A DNA stretch of 17,322 bases from an uncultured Oscillospiraceae bacterium (GCA_900552925.1 USBH01000005.1:1-17322), one strand, 5' to 3'. Positions 1-8,277 are shown, numbered from the stretch's first letter. Notes: generated by a model not told the origin, from the sequence alone. Numbers and translations are program-made.

Positions 1-23
1 TCGGAGATGTGTATAAGAGACAG
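1..23 (+). other. Illumina Nextera adapter remnant (artefact)
   Basis: Bases 5-23 are the 19-base Tn5 mosaic end used in Nextera libraries (AGATGTGTATAAGAGACAG). The four bases before it (TCGG) match the end of the read-2 adapter. The tsaD reading frame is recognisable immediately after it. This is untrimmed library adapter at a contig end, not genomic DNA, and should be masked. Confidence 0.97.
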
Positions 24-715
24 TCCCGGTGCACCACCTGCGCGGGCACATCGCCTCGAACTACATCACGAACCCGGCGCTCGAGCCGCCGTTCCTCTGC
101 CTTGTCGTCTCGGGCGGGCACTCGCACATCATCGAGGTTTCGAGCTACACCGCGCTGCGCGTCCTCGGCAAAACGCGCGACGACGCGGCGGGCGAGGCGT
201 TCGACAAGGCCGCCCGCGCGATGGGCATGCCCTACCCCGGCGGCATCCACCTCGACCGGCTCGCCGAATCCGGCGACGACCGGGCCTTCAAGCTGCCGCG
301 CCCCACGGTCGACGGCGCGCCGCTCGATTTCAGCTTTTCGGGCCTTAAGACCGCCGTCATCAACATCCTGCACAACGCGAAGCAGAAGGGCGAGACGATC
401 AACACGGCCGACCTCGCCGCCTCGTACCGCAAGGCGGTCGTCGACTGCCTCGTGAAAAACTTCCTGCGCGCCGCCGACGAGACCGGCCACAAAAAGCTCG
501 TCATTGCGGGCGGCGTTTCGGCGAACCGGCTGCTGCGCCGCCGCCTCACCGAGGAATGCGCGCGCACGGGCCGCACGCTCTACATGCCCGACCTCTCGCT
601 GACCGGCGACAACGCCGCGATGATCGGCGCACAGGCGTACTACGAATACCTCGCCGGGCACACCGCCGGCATGGAGCTGAACGCCTGCGCTCAGCGCGCG
701 ATCGACCTCGGCTGA
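24..715 (+). CDS. tsaD: tRNA N6-adenosine threonylcarbamoyltransferase TsaD, 5'-truncated
   Basis: TsaD transfers the threonylcarbamoyl group from TC-AMP onto A37 of ANN-decoding tRNAs, working with TsaB and TsaE in the cytoplasm. About 230 C-terminal residues are present out of a usual ~340; the N-terminal part is cut off by the contig end and adapter. Visible family motifs, in order: the metal-binding HHLRGH (HxxxH), VSGGHSHI, DDAAGEAFDK, PGGIHLDRL, FSFSGLKTAV, the nucleotide-binding VIAGGVSANRLLR, and SLTGDNAAMIG, whose Asp is the last metal ligand in the family. The frame runs back without a stop to the adapter junction, so the GTG at 29 is an internal Val codon and not a start. The gene ends at a TGA followed by a strong terminator and faces the next gene tail to tail. 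Confidence 0.95.
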
Positions 716-734
716 ACCTCCCGGCAGAAAACAC

Positions 735-780
735 ACGCACCGCCCGGTCCCTTTGTGGGACAGACGGTGCGTTTTGTCGT
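735..780. terminator. Bidirectional terminator between tsaD and GH63-like gene
   Basis: ACGCACCG (735-742) pairs perfectly with CGGTGCGT (765-772). An inner GTCCC/GGGAC pairing extends the hairpin, and a T-rich run follows on the plus strand. A-rich sequence (AGAAAACACA) on the other side gives a weaker T-rich run on the minus strand. It lies between two convergent genes, so it may serve both. Confidence 0.75.
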
Positions 781-793
781 TTCAAAACAGATT

Positions 794-2011
794 TCAGAGG
801 ATCTCGAGGCCCGGCAGCTCGAGCGTCTCGAAGGTGCGGCGAAGCGGGTCCGCCGGGTCGTAGCCGGTCTTTGCCTCGGCCGCCATCACGTAACCGAGCG
901 CGCTCCAGCCCCAGAACGGGCACATGCCCTGCCCCACGCCCGTTTCGCCGTTGTAGTACTCGCGCGTCGTCGCCTCGCGCAACACCATGTCGAAGGTCTT
1001 TTCGGCGAGCGCTTCGGCCTCCGCCCGGTAGCCGTGGAGCATCAGGCCGTGCAGCACCATGTAATTCGTCGGGATCCACGTCGCGCCCATCCAGGTGCAT
1101 TCGCCGCCGCGGCGCTCCTGGTAATAGCCCTGCTCGTTCTTCGCCCACGTGGCGACCGGGTACGGCAGCCAGAACTCCGCGGGGTTCAGAAGGTGCTCGC
1201 GCACGAGCCGCTCGGCGCGCGCCGCCGGAATCGTGCCGAGCCAGAGCGGCAGAAGGCCCGAAACGCACTTGACGCGGTTCAGCTCGCCGGTCCTTTCGCT
1301 GCGGTCGTAGTAAAAGCCCGTTTCCTCATCCCAGAACACCGCGTCGATCAGCGCCGCAAGCCGCTCCGCATGCGCCGAAAACGACGCCGCGTCCTCCACC
1401 TTGCCGAGTTCCAGCGCAAGCTGCGCCATCGCGCGCAGCTCCCGCACGAGGTAGACGTTCAAATCGACGCCCTCGAACTCCATCACGCCGTCGTAGCCGA
1501 GGCGCAGCGCCTGGTTGTCCATGCCGCTGTGGTCGGAGCCGTCCCAGAAGCACAGGCCGTTCTTGTCGCTGTCGCAGTGCCAGAACCAGTAGTCGATGTA
1601 CTTTTTGAGCTTTTCGTAGTATTTGCCGTCGAGCCAGCGGTAGTCCCCGGTCTGCCGGCAGCCGAGCAGAGCCGTCTGCGCGAGAAAGGGCTTGAAGTGG
1701 TGGCGCGGCTTCGGGTAGCAGATGCCCATCGTGCGCGCGATGAAGCCGGACTCGTGCTGCTCGTCGAGGAACATCTCGACGTTGTTGCGGCAGAAGTCGG
1801 CGCAGCCGAGGTAGGAAAGGAACAGGTTTTCAAAGTACATGTCCCAGTCGTACAGCTCGTGGTACGCGTAGCCCGTGACGACGAGCCGCCCGTTGTGGAA
1901 CCGGACGCCCTTTTCGCGGATATCCGCGGCGAGTGCCAGAAGCCGCTTTCTGAGCCGCTCGGGCGTACAGCTTTCGTGCCGGTGTGCCGGCAGCAAGTCT
2001 TCGATTTTCAT
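794..2011 (-). CDS. GH63/MGH1-like (alpha/alpha)6 glycoside hydrolase
   Basis: 405 residues with no signal peptide, so probably a cytoplasmic glycosidase. The fold family ((alpha/alpha)6 barrel; GH63 processing glucosidases, bacterial YgjK-like enzymes, trehalase-like relatives) is suggested by YDWDMYFENLFLSYLG near residues 54-69, the FWDGSDHSGMDNQ segment (155-167), which sits where these enzymes carry the catalytic-acid Asp, and the C-terminal EYYNGETG (351-358, candidate base Glu356) followed by PFWGWSALGY. It is short for the family: only the catalytic barrel is present, without an N-terminal beta-sandwich. The ATG is preceded by GGGGAGG at suitable spacing. It lies downstream of, and in the same direction as, a GH78 rhamnosidase but has a terminator between, so it is probably a separate transcript with a related function. 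Substrate is not readable from sequence; an alpha-glucoside, alpha-mannoside or plant-glycan fragment are all possible. Confidence 0.8.
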   Translation of the reverse strand: MKIEDLLPAHRHESCTPERLRKRLLALAADIREKGVRFHNGRLVVTGYAYHELYDWDMYFENLFLSYLGCADFCRNNVEMFLDEQHESGFIARTMGICYPKPRHHFKPFLAQTALLGCRQTGDYRWLDGKYYEKLKKYIDYWFWHCDSDKNGLCFWDGSDHSGMDNQALRLGYDGVMEFEGVDLNVYLVRELRAMAQLALELGKVEDAASFSAHAERLAALIDAVFWDEETGFYYDRSERTGELNRVKCVSGLLPLWLGTIPAARAERLVREHLLNPAEFWLPYPVATWAKNEQGYYQERRGGECTWMGATWIPTNYMVLHGLMLHGYRAEAEALAEKTFDMVLREATTREYYNGETGVGQGMCPFWGWSALGYVMAAEAKTGYDPADPLRRTFETLELPGLEIL

Positions 2012-2052
2012 GTAAAAAGCCTCCCCGGATTTCCGATGCTATATCTATGTTC

Positions 2053-2081
2053 AGCATACACGAAATCTTTCCGGATTTCTA
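2053..2081 (-). promoter_or_regulatory. Candidate promoter and operator of the GH63-like gene
   Basis: On the minus strand TAGAAA (2076-2081) and TATGCT (2053-2058) are separated by 17 bases, each matching the sigma-A consensus at 4 of 6 positions. An inverted repeat GAAATC-N6-GATTTC (2062-2079) lies almost exactly in the spacer, a typical position for a repressor site. The promoter match is weak, so this is a suggestion only. Confidence 0.35.
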
Positions 2082-2134
2082 CCGCAATTTTGACGTTTCC
2101 TGTCGTGATTCCGACATATTTGCCGCCGCCTGCA

Positions 2135-2181
2135 AAAAGGGCCGGGACCGGCGCGCCTTTGGCGTCGATCCCGGCCCTTTT
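2135..2181 (-). terminator. Terminator after the GH78 rhamnosidase gene
   Basis: A perfect 13-base stem, AAAAGGGCCGGGA (2135-2147) with TCCCGGCCCTTTT (2169-2181), encloses a loop that can pair further, with T-runs on both strands. It lies 36 bases past the stop codon of the rhamnosidase gene and separates it from the GH63-like gene. Confidence 0.85.
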
Positions 2182-2216
2182 AATCCGGTTCAGCGTGATT
2201 TTGATTCAATCGCAGA

Positions 2217-4853
2217 TTACAGCGTAATGGTGTGCGTGCCGGCGCACAGCGTCTTGCGCACGGTCTCCCCGTCTCGGCCGGTGAGGATGACCTCGGCCTC
2301 GGCGTCGAACGGCACCGTAAACGTGTAGACGACCGCGTCGCCGTCGTATTTCCAGCCGCTTTCGTAGTAGCCGGCGGCGGTGTTGACCATCGCCTTCGCC
2401 GCGCCGAGGCGCTTGTCCGGCTGCGGGCGCAGCACGGCGCGCTTGTAGCCCGGGCACTCCGCGACCGGGTTCAGGCCGCAGACGTTCTTGTACACCCACT
2501 CGAACACCGCGCCGTAGGCGTAGTGGTTCATCGAGTTCATGCCGATGCCGCTGATCTTGCCGTCGGGATTGACGGAATTCCAGCGCTCCCAGATCGTCGT
2601 CGCGCCCATGTTGACCTCGTAGAGCCAGCTCGGGAGGTCCTCATTCAAAAACAGCGTGTAGGCGTCCTCGTTCGCGCCGTTGTCGGAGAGCGCGCGGCAG
2701 AGCGAGGGCGTGCCGAGGAAGCCGGTTTTCAGGTGCATGTTGGCGGCTTTCAGCAGCGCGCGCAGGCTCGCCGTGATCTTCTCGCGCGCGAACGACGGCG
2801 CAAGGCCGAAGTCGAGCGAAATGGCGTTGCCGGTTTGCGTCGCCGCGGCGCAGAGGCCGCCCGGCGTGTAGTATTCGCGGCGGATCGCGTCGCGGATCTC
2901 ATCGGCGCGCCGGCTGTACACCGCGTAATCGGCGGTTTTGCCGAGCGCGCGGGCCGCGTTTGCGACGCACATCGTCGATTTATAGTAGTACGCGGAGCAG
3001 AGGAACGTCACGTCCGTGCCGCCCATGACCGACTCCGGGTTGAAGCCGGACTCCGGGCCGTCGAGCGCGAGCCAGTCCGCGAAGTGGAATTCGATGCCGG
3101 GCCACAGACGCGTCGCGCCGTGCGCCTCGTCGTAGCGGTAGATCCAGTCGGCCCAGAGCTTCATGCTCTCGTAGCCGTTTTCGAGCGTCGCCCTGTTGCC
3201 GGTCGCGAGGTACGTCTCCCACGGCACGATCGCCGCGGCGTCCGCCCAGCCGCAGTGCCCGCCGCCCGAAGAGAGCATCGGGTGCTGCTCGTCCGCCCGG
3301 CGGCTGACCATCAGCGGCGCGACGTCCGGCACCTTGCCGTCCGCGAGCTTCTGCTCCTCGAGCAGGTCGCGGCTGTACTTCGCGTAGAACGCGGCGCAGT
3401 CCATGTTGTAGTTCGCGGTCGGGCAGAACGCCTGCGCGTCGCCGGTCCAGCCCATGCGCTCGTCGCGCTGCGGGCAGTCGGTCGGCACGTCGAGGAAGTT
3501 GTCGCGCTGGCTCCAGACCGAGTTCAGGTACAGGCGGTTGACCTTCTCGTTCGCGGTGACGATCTCGCCGGTCTGCTCGAGGTCGGAGTACATCGCCCAG
3601 CCCTCGATATCCGCGATGCCGTCGAACGACGCAATGCCCGAGAACTTCACGAAACGGAAGCCGTAGAACGTCGCGATCGGCCGCACAAAGGCCTTTCTGC
3701 CGTCCGAAATGTAGCGGTATTCGCACAGCGCGGAGCGCATGTTGTCGCGGTAGAAGCAGTCGTCCTGCAAGAGCTCGCCGAACTGCAGGCGCAGCTCGGT
3801 GCCGGCGGGCAGGTCCGCCGTGAAGGTCAGCCAGCCCGTGATGTTCTGGCCGAGGTCGAGCACGAGCTCGTTTTTCGGCGTCTGCACGACCTTCGGCGTG
3901 AGGATGTGCTTCGCCTTGACCGGCAGCGAGAGGCGCGCCGTGAGGCTGCCCAGGCGCGTTTCCGTGTTGATCTTCACCGGCTGCCAGCCGTCGAACGTGC
4001 AGGTGGGCGACGCCCAGTTTTCGATCTCCAGCCGCGCGTCGTAGCGCTCGCCGTCGTAGATGCTGCCGAACGTCAGCGGCGCGGGCGCCGACTGCCAGCG
4101 CTCGTCCGTGACGACCACGGTTTCGCCCCTGTCGGTCATGATGTGCAGCTCGCCGAGCAGCAGGTATTCGTCCGTGAAGATGTTGTGCGGGCTGCCCGGC
4201 TCGTTCGTCTCGTAGCAGCCGGCCTTGCCGTCGAAGCCGAAGCGGCCCTTGGCCCAGCCGTTGCCGATGACCGCGCCGACGACGTTCTCGCCGCTTTTCA
4301 CGAGGTCGGTCACGTCGTAGGTCTGGTACTGGATCCAGCGGTTATAGGCGGTGCAGCCGGGCGCGAGGTATTCGTCGCCGGCCTTTTCGCCGTTCACGTA
4401 CAGCTCGTAGACGCCGAGGCCCGTGAAGTACGCGCGGGCGGAGAGCACCTTGCCCTCCACCTGAAACGCGCGGCGCATGTACGGCGCCGTGTCGGCGGGC
4501 AGGCAGGGCGAAATGCGCTGGCCGGCAAACGGCTCGTCGAGCTTTGCGGTCTCAAACCAGGCGGTGTCGCTCGTCGCGCGCTCGTCGTTGTCGCCGCAGA
4601 CCGTAACGCGCCAGAAGTAGCGCGTGCGCGGCAAAAGCGCGATTTCCACCGGCACGCCGAGCGAGGACGCCGTGCGGCTTTCCCCCGTGTCGAACAGAAT
4701 TGTGGAAAAGTCCGCGTCGGCCGCGACCTCCACGCGCGCCCAAAGCTGCTTTTTCGCTTCGGTTTCCTCCACCGTCCACGAGACCACGGGCGTTTTGAGG
4801 TCGAAGCCCAGCGGGTTCACGATCCGGTTCGTTTTCATGCGCTGAATTTTCAT
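2217..4853 (-). CDS. GH78 alpha-L-rhamnosidase
   Basis: Hydrolyses terminal alpha-L-rhamnose from plant glycosides, pectin side chains or flavonoid rutinosides by inversion. 878 residues, normal length for the multidomain bacterial enzymes. Domain order: an N-terminal Fn3-like region (about 1-105, WRVTVCGDND near 81-90), the rhamnosidase N domain (VYELYVNGEKAGDEYLAPG near 148-166), a further beta-sandwich (LDLGQNITGW near 332-341), then the (alpha/alpha)6 catalytic domain with DVPTDCPQRDERMGWTGDAQ (about 455-474). Its acidic residues D459, E465 and D472 correspond to the conserved catalytic cluster, and a beta-sandwich C-terminus closes the protein. No signal peptide is seen, so it probably acts on imported oligosaccharides. 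I chose the ATG at 4853 because AAAGGA lies 9 bases upstream and the homology starts with KTNRIVNPLG just after it; an upstream in-frame ATG (4919) would add 22 unlikely residues. Confidence 0.95.
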   Translation of the reverse strand: MKIQRMKTNRIVNPLGFDLKTPVVSWTVEETEAKKQLWARVEVAADADFSTILFDTGESRTASSLGVPVEIALLPRTRYFWRVTVCGDNDERATSDTAWFETAKLDEPFAGQRISPCLPADTAPYMRRAFQVEGKVLSARAYFTGLGVYELYVNGEKAGDEYLAPGCTAYNRWIQYQTYDVTDLVKSGENVVGAVIGNGWAKGRFGFDGKAGCYETNEPGSPHNIFTDEYLLLGELHIMTDRGETVVVTDERWQSAPAPLTFGSIYDGERYDARLEIENWASPTCTFDGWQPVKINTETRLGSLTARLSLPVKAKHILTPKVVQTPKNELVLDLGQNITGWLTFTADLPAGTELRLQFGELLQDDCFYRDNMRSALCEYRYISDGRKAFVRPIATFYGFRFVKFSGIASFDGIADIEGWAMYSDLEQTGEIVTANEKVNRLYLNSVWSQRDNFLDVPTDCPQRDERMGWTGDAQAFCPTANYNMDCAAFYAKYSRDLLEEQKLADGKVPDVAPLMVSRRADEQHPMLSSGGGHCGWADAAAIVPWETYLATGNRATLENGYESMKLWADWIYRYDEAHGATRLWPGIEFHFADWLALDGPESGFNPESVMGGTDVTFLCSAYYYKSTMCVANAARALGKTADYAVYSRRADEIRDAIRREYYTPGGLCAAATQTGNAISLDFGLAPSFAREKITASLRALLKAANMHLKTGFLGTPSLCRALSDNGANEDAYTLFLNEDLPSWLYEVNMGATTIWERWNSVNPDGKISGIGMNSMNHYAYGAVFEWVYKNVCGLNPVAECPGYKRAVLRPQPDKRLGAAKAMVNTAAGYYESGWKYDGDAVVYTFTVPFDAEAEVILTGRDGETVRKTLCAGTHTITL

Positions 4854-4890
4854 ATCGATCGATCCTTTCCGTTTGATTTCCTGTATATTC

Positions 4891-4908
4891 CGCCGCTGCA
4901 CCGCGGCG
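4891..4908 (-). promoter_or_regulatory. Hairpin in the leader of the GH78 gene
   Basis: CGCCGC-N6-GCGGCG forms a six-pair hairpin between the probable promoter and the ribosome site. Upstream on the minus strand there are overlapping weak promoter options (TTGTTT-17-TATCCT or TTTTCA-17-TATAGA, around 4920-4955), so the start of transcription cannot be fixed. It may be a regulatory or mRNA-stabilising hairpin. Confidence 0.35.
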
Positions 4909-5004
4909 ATTCTATTCATTTTCTATAGGATACCAAGCCGGCCGTGAAAAAACAAGGACGTGATTTTGAGAAAAAAGCGTCTTTACTTTTCCGCGGCGCA
5001 AAAA

Positions 5005-5034
5005 TCCCCGGCAGGGCCGAAGCCCTGCCGGGGA
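5005..5034 (-). terminator. Terminator of the ABC transporter operon
   Basis: A perfect 13-pair stem (5005-5017 with 5022-5034, core CCCCGGCAGGGC) is closed on the minus strand by a C(UUCG)G tetraloop, one of the most stable RNA loops, and is followed by TTTTT on that strand. It lies about 25 bases past the permease stop codon. Confidence 0.92.
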
Positions 5035-5058
5035 AACCGGTATTTGCAGTATCTGCGC

Positions 5059-7011
5059 TCAGTCCGACATGCCGTGCGACGCCCAGATCGCCTCCATGGC
5101 CGCCACGGTCTCCGGATAGTTGCGCGGATCGAGATACCTTGACTCTTCCGCCGCATACGCCTCCTGCCCTTCTTCCTGCGGCCTCAGCGTGCAGGTCATG
5201 CCCACCGCGGGGTAACGGCCGTCCACAATGCCGCCCTGCATCGTGAGCGCCACGTCGCCGTTAAAATACAGGCAGTAATTTTCCATTGCTGCATCCTTAT
5301 CCATCGTGTAAGCGGTCTCGCGCGGCGCGGCGAGCAGATCCGCCCGATAGGCGGCGGATACCGCTTCCTTTTCCGCTTCGGAGAGCACCAGCGTCATGCC
5401 GGGACTGGCCGATTCTTTTCCGATGGCTTCGAGCGCGTCGATCAGCGCAAGCTCCGGGTTGTTCTGCGTGTACAGCGGGTCCTGCACGATCTCCCCGGCA
5501 TGCGCGTAAATCGCGGCGACGCCGTCATTTTCCCGCGCGCCCGCAAATGCAACATACCTCTGTTCTCCGTCCTCGTAGAGCGAAATCCACACTCTGTACT
5601 GTTCATTCGTTTCATCCAGCATCGTGTAGTCGCTCAAGCGCATGGCTTGCGTCGGATGATACGGGAAATACGTATCGCGCTGGTACTCGAGCATTTCCTG
5701 CAGCAGCGCGTGCGTTTCCTCCACCACCGCATCGTCAAACGAAGCCGTCTCGACGAAATGCACTCCGCTTTCCGTAAACACCGCCGCCGAGCCGTTCCCA
5801 TTTGTCAGCGACGCGCCTGTATCCCCCGACCGTATTCCGCCGGAGACCGAAACCGCGTCAACCGCATCGACCGCCGGCAGCTGCAGGCTGCCGAAGCCGA
5901 ACGCGATGAGCACATTGACGACCGCAAAGGCCGCCAGACCGGCCGCCGATGCGGGCAGCTTTTTCAGAAGCCCGCGCAGCGTGTGCGCATACAGCAGCTC
6001 CATCAGCACCCACGCAGCGGCCGCACCGAGCACGGCGCCGAGCAGGTAGCCCGGATAGCTGTCCGTGACAAACAGGAAAACCCAGCTGCCCAGGAACGCG
6101 CCCGCCGCCGCGGCGCAGAAGCGCACCACCCGGCGGAACCACGTCTCCTCGCCGCTTTCCGCGCGCTCGCTCGGGCGGCGGCGGAAAATCCAAAAGCTTA
6201 CGGCGCCGCACACGAGGATCTGCGCGAGCAGCAGCGGCAACACCCAGGCATCCTGCGGCGCATTAAAGAGCGCGTTGTACTGGTAGGCAAAGCCGGTGAG
6301 GAACGGCGAAAACAGCGTCAGGCTCAGGATGTCGTCCGAAAAACCGGGCAGCAGGAACGAGCTCTCCATGATCCGCAGCACGAGCAGCGCCGTCAGCGGA
6401 TACGCCGCCGAAAGGACGAGGAAAGAGACCACCGCTTCCCAAAGCGCCGCCGTCGCGACGAAAACCAGAACGGTAAACAGGTAGGCCGCAAGCGCGTAGA
6501 GCGCCATGATCGCGCCGTTCATCCAGATCGCGCCGTAAACGTCCGCCAGCAGATTGCCGCCCACCGTGGCCGTGACGAACTGGATGGCGACGACCAGCAC
6601 CTGGCTGAGCACGACGAGCAGCGCGCCGAGCACGAGCGCCGCGCCGCCCAGCAGCACGCGCCCGAAATAGAGCGGCGTCCGGCGCACGGGCACGGCGTGG
6701 TAAAAATCGAGCATCTGGCGCTTGTGCAGATAGCTGAACTGCCCTGCCGCAAGGACCGCCGCAAAGCCGAGCAGCGGCAGCATGCCGGCAAAGAGCATGA
6801 CGCGGCCCTGTACCTCTGTGTAATAGTTGTTGTAGGAATTCCAGTTTGAATCCGGGTTCAAAAACGCCGGATCCAGCATCAGAAAGCCGGCGAGCAGCGG
6901 CAGGCAGAACAGCACCACGCCGAACAGGATCAGAACCATCCGCAGGCTGTAAAGCTGCGTGCGCACCACGGTGAACAACGGGGATTTAGCATACGATTTG
7001 TTCGAAGTCAT
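5059..7011 (-). CDS. ABC-2-type transporter permease with large C-terminal extracytoplasmic domain
   Basis: 650 residues. Membrane component of the ABC exporter encoded by this operon. The N-terminal ~375 residues contain about nine hydrophobic segments (roughly 25-46, 70-90, 118-146, 163-188, 192-214, 256-276, 296-316, 320-342, 355-375), including the FYHAVPVRRTPLYFGR motif near 103-118, typical of ABC-2 permeases from Firmicutes. The remaining ~275 residues are soluble, acidic and rich in short beta-like stretches, presumably outside the membrane. The start overlaps the end of the ATPase gene by 26 bases and is preceded by GGAGG 9 bases upstream, showing translational coupling. Transported substrate unknown. 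In Bacillus subtilis the similarly organised ytr operon responds to cell-wall antibiotics, so a role in envelope stress is a reasonable inference but not shown here. Confidence 0.85.
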   Translation of the reverse strand: MTSNKSYAKSPLFTVVRTQLYSLRMVLILFGVVLFCLPLLAGFLMLDPAFLNPDSNWNSYNNYYTEVQGRVMLFAGMLPLLGFAAVLAAGQFSYLHKRQMLDFYHAVPVRRTPLYFGRVLLGGAALVLGALLVVLSQVLVVAIQFVTATVGGNLLADVYGAIWMNGAIMALYALAAYLFTVLVFVATAALWEAVVSFLVLSAAYPLTALLVLRIMESSFLLPGFSDDILSLTLFSPFLTGFAYQYNALFNAPQDAWVLPLLLAQILVCGAVSFWIFRRRPSERAESGEETWFRRVVRFCAAAAGAFLGSWVFLFVTDSYPGYLLGAVLGAAAAWVLMELLYAHTLRGLLKKLPASAAGLAAFAVVNVLIAFGFGSLQLPAVDAVDAVSVSGGIRSGDTGASLTNGNGSAAVFTESGVHFVETASFDDAVVEETHALLQEMLEYQRDTYFPYHPTQAMRLSDYTMLDETNEQYRVWISLYEDGEQRYVAFAGARENDGVAAIYAHAGEIVQDPLYTQNNPELALIDALEAIGKESASPGMTLVLSEAEKEAVSAAYRADLLAAPRETAYTMDKDAAMENYCLYFNGDVALTMQGGIVDGRYPAVGMTCTLRPQEEGQEAYAAEESRYLDPRNYPETVAAMEAIWASHGMSD

Positions 7012-7888
7012 AGCCGACTGCCTCCATTTCCCTGATAAATACCTCCTCGAGGGAGAGCGAGAGGAACTCGCAGAACTGCGGCTCGAGCGATGCGATCTTC
7101 TTCTCGATGCGCGCCCGGTCGCCGCGCACGACCATCGTGCACAGCGAGCCTGTGCGGCTGACCGAAACGACGTTGAACAGCCCGTGCAGCGCCTCGTCGG
7201 TCATCGGCTCGCGGAAAACGACCTGCACGCGATGCAGCCCGAGCTTGAGCTCGTCGATCTCCTTCTCGAGCAGGACGCCGCCGCGGTGCAGAAGGCCGAC
7301 CGTATCGCAGAAATCCTCGAGCTCGCGCAGGTTGTGCGAGGCGATCAGCACCGTCATCTGCCGGTCGGCCACCTCGCCCGCGATCACGCGCTTCAGGAGC
7401 CGGCGCATCACGGGGTCGAGCCCGTCGAACACCTCGTCGAGCAGCAGGTAATCCGGCGCGGTCGAAAGCGCCGTGATCAGCGCCGCCTGCCGCTGCATGC
7501 CCTTGCTCATCGCCGCGATCTTCTTTTTCGGGTCGAGCTGAAAGACGTTGTGCAGCCGCTCGAACCGCTCGGCCGAAAAGCCCGGGTAAAACGCCGCGCT
7601 GCGCCTTGCGGTGCTCAAAAGCGTCGCGCCCGGCTCAAAGTACGGGTTGTCCGGCACGAAGTACAGCCGCCGCTTGGCCGCCGGATTTTCAAAAACCGCT
7701 TCGCCGTCGATCAGCGCCTCGCCGTCGTCCGGCCTGTAAATGCCGGAAAGAACGCGCAGCAGCGTGCTCTTCCCCGCGCCGTTTGAACCCACGACGCCCA
7801 GAATGCGCCCCGACTCGACCGTCAGGTTCACCTGCTCGAGCGCCGTCACATTTTCAAAGCATTTTTTGAGGTTTTTCACTTCAATCAC
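6986..7888 (-). CDS. ABC transporter ATP-binding protein (YtrB-like)
   Basis: 300 residues, the cytoplasmic ATPase that powers the permease encoded downstream. It shows Walker A GSNGAGKST (34-42), a degenerate signature MSKGMQRQ in place of LSGGQ, Walker B YLLLDEVFDGLD and the H-loop SHNL. The region after residue ~215 is the variable C-terminal extension common in exporters of the ABC-2 class. Translation starts at GTG; the GTGA sequence overlaps the TGA stop of the regulator gene by four bases, and the permease start overlaps this gene's end, so all three are made from one coupled transcript. The SKGMQ form of the signature motif is common in YtrB and bacitracin/antibiotic-type exporters. 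Confidence 0.93.
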   Translation of the reverse strand: MIEVKNLKKCFENVTALEQVNLTVESGRILGVVGSNGAGKSTLLRVLSGIYRPDDGEALIDGEAVFENPAAKRRLYFVPDNPYFEPGATLLSTARRSAAFYPGFSAERFERLHNVFQLDPKKKIAAMSKGMQRQAALITALSTAPDYLLLDEVFDGLDPVMRRLLKRVIAGEVADRQMTVLIASHNLRELEDFCDTVGLLHRGGVLLEKEIDELKLGLHRVQVVFREPMTDEALHGLFNVVSVSRTGSLCTMVVRGDRARIEKKIASLEPQFCEFLSLSLEEVFIREMEAVGYDFEQIVC

Positions 7889-8277
7889 AATGCTCCACGC
7901 TCCTCTCCCAAACTTCCTTTTTCAACACTTTCGCGTACAGCGGCAAGGATCTCATCCGCCGGTACGCCGGCCCGCACGGCCTCCTCCACGGCCTTTCCGA
8001 GATTTTCCAGCGCCGCGCGCCGCCGGCTGTCCGCAAGCTGCGCGTGCTCGGCCAGAAAGGACCCGCGCCCCGGAACGGAACGGATGACGCCGTCCCGCTC
8101 CAGCATGGTATAGGCCTTCTGGACCGTATTCGGGTTCACCCCCGCCTCCGAGGCCACCGCGCGCACGCTCGGCAGCTGGTCGCCCGGCTTCAGCGCGCCG
8201 ATGTCCGCCAGCCGCAGGATGCCGTTGTACACCTGCTCGTAAATCGGAAGCCCGCTTTTGTAATCGATAAACAGCAT
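7885..8277 (-). CDS. GntR-family transcriptional regulator, YtrA subfamily
   Basis: 130 residues, the typical size of YtrA-type repressors. Residues 1-75 form the winged helix: YKSGLPIYEQVYNGI, then the recognition region GDQLPSVRAVASEAGVNPNTVQKAY and the wing GRGSFLAE. The short C-terminal region (about 55 residues, mostly helical) is the small dimerisation part of this subfamily, too small for a classical effector domain. It is first in the operon and overlaps the ATPase start by four bases. I take the ATG at 8277; a TTG at 8289 in frame is possible, and neither has an ideal ribosome site (GGAAG only four bases before the ATG). It probably represses its own operon through the palindrome at 8427-8447. 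Confidence 0.93.
   Translation of the reverse strand: MLFIDYKSGLPIYEQVYNGILRLADIGALKPGDQLPSVRAVASEAGVNPNTVQKAYTMLERDGVIRSVPGRGSFLAEHAQLADSRRRAALENLGKAVEEAVRAGVPADEILAAVRESVEKGSLGEERGAL

Noticed and set aside
7..455. Two reading frames starting in the first 10 bases (beginning MCIRDS and MYKRQ)
   Set aside because: Their starts lie in the Nextera adapter and they run out of frame across tsaD; these N-termini are adapter artefacts.
755..2227. 490-codon plus-strand frame opposite the GH63-like gene
   Set aside because: Antisense shadow produced by GC-rich third codon positions; low-complexity Arg/Val/Ala product, no ribosome site, no family motif.
4854..4919. Upstream ATG of the rhamnosidase gene adding 22 residues
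   Set aside because: The internal ATG at 4853 has AAAGGA at correct spacing and the added residues (MNRIAAVQRR...) contain no family sequence and overlap the leader hairpin.
2232..4928. 898-codon plus-strand frame opposite the rhamnosidase gene
   Set aside because: Mirror image of the GH78 gene in the complementary codon phase, composed mostly of R, V, A, H, E; the real gene has full catalytic motifs.
5500..6849. 449-codon plus-strand frame opposite the permease gene
   Set aside because: Antisense shadow, charged low-complexity product, no ribosome site; the minus-strand permease fits the operon exactly.
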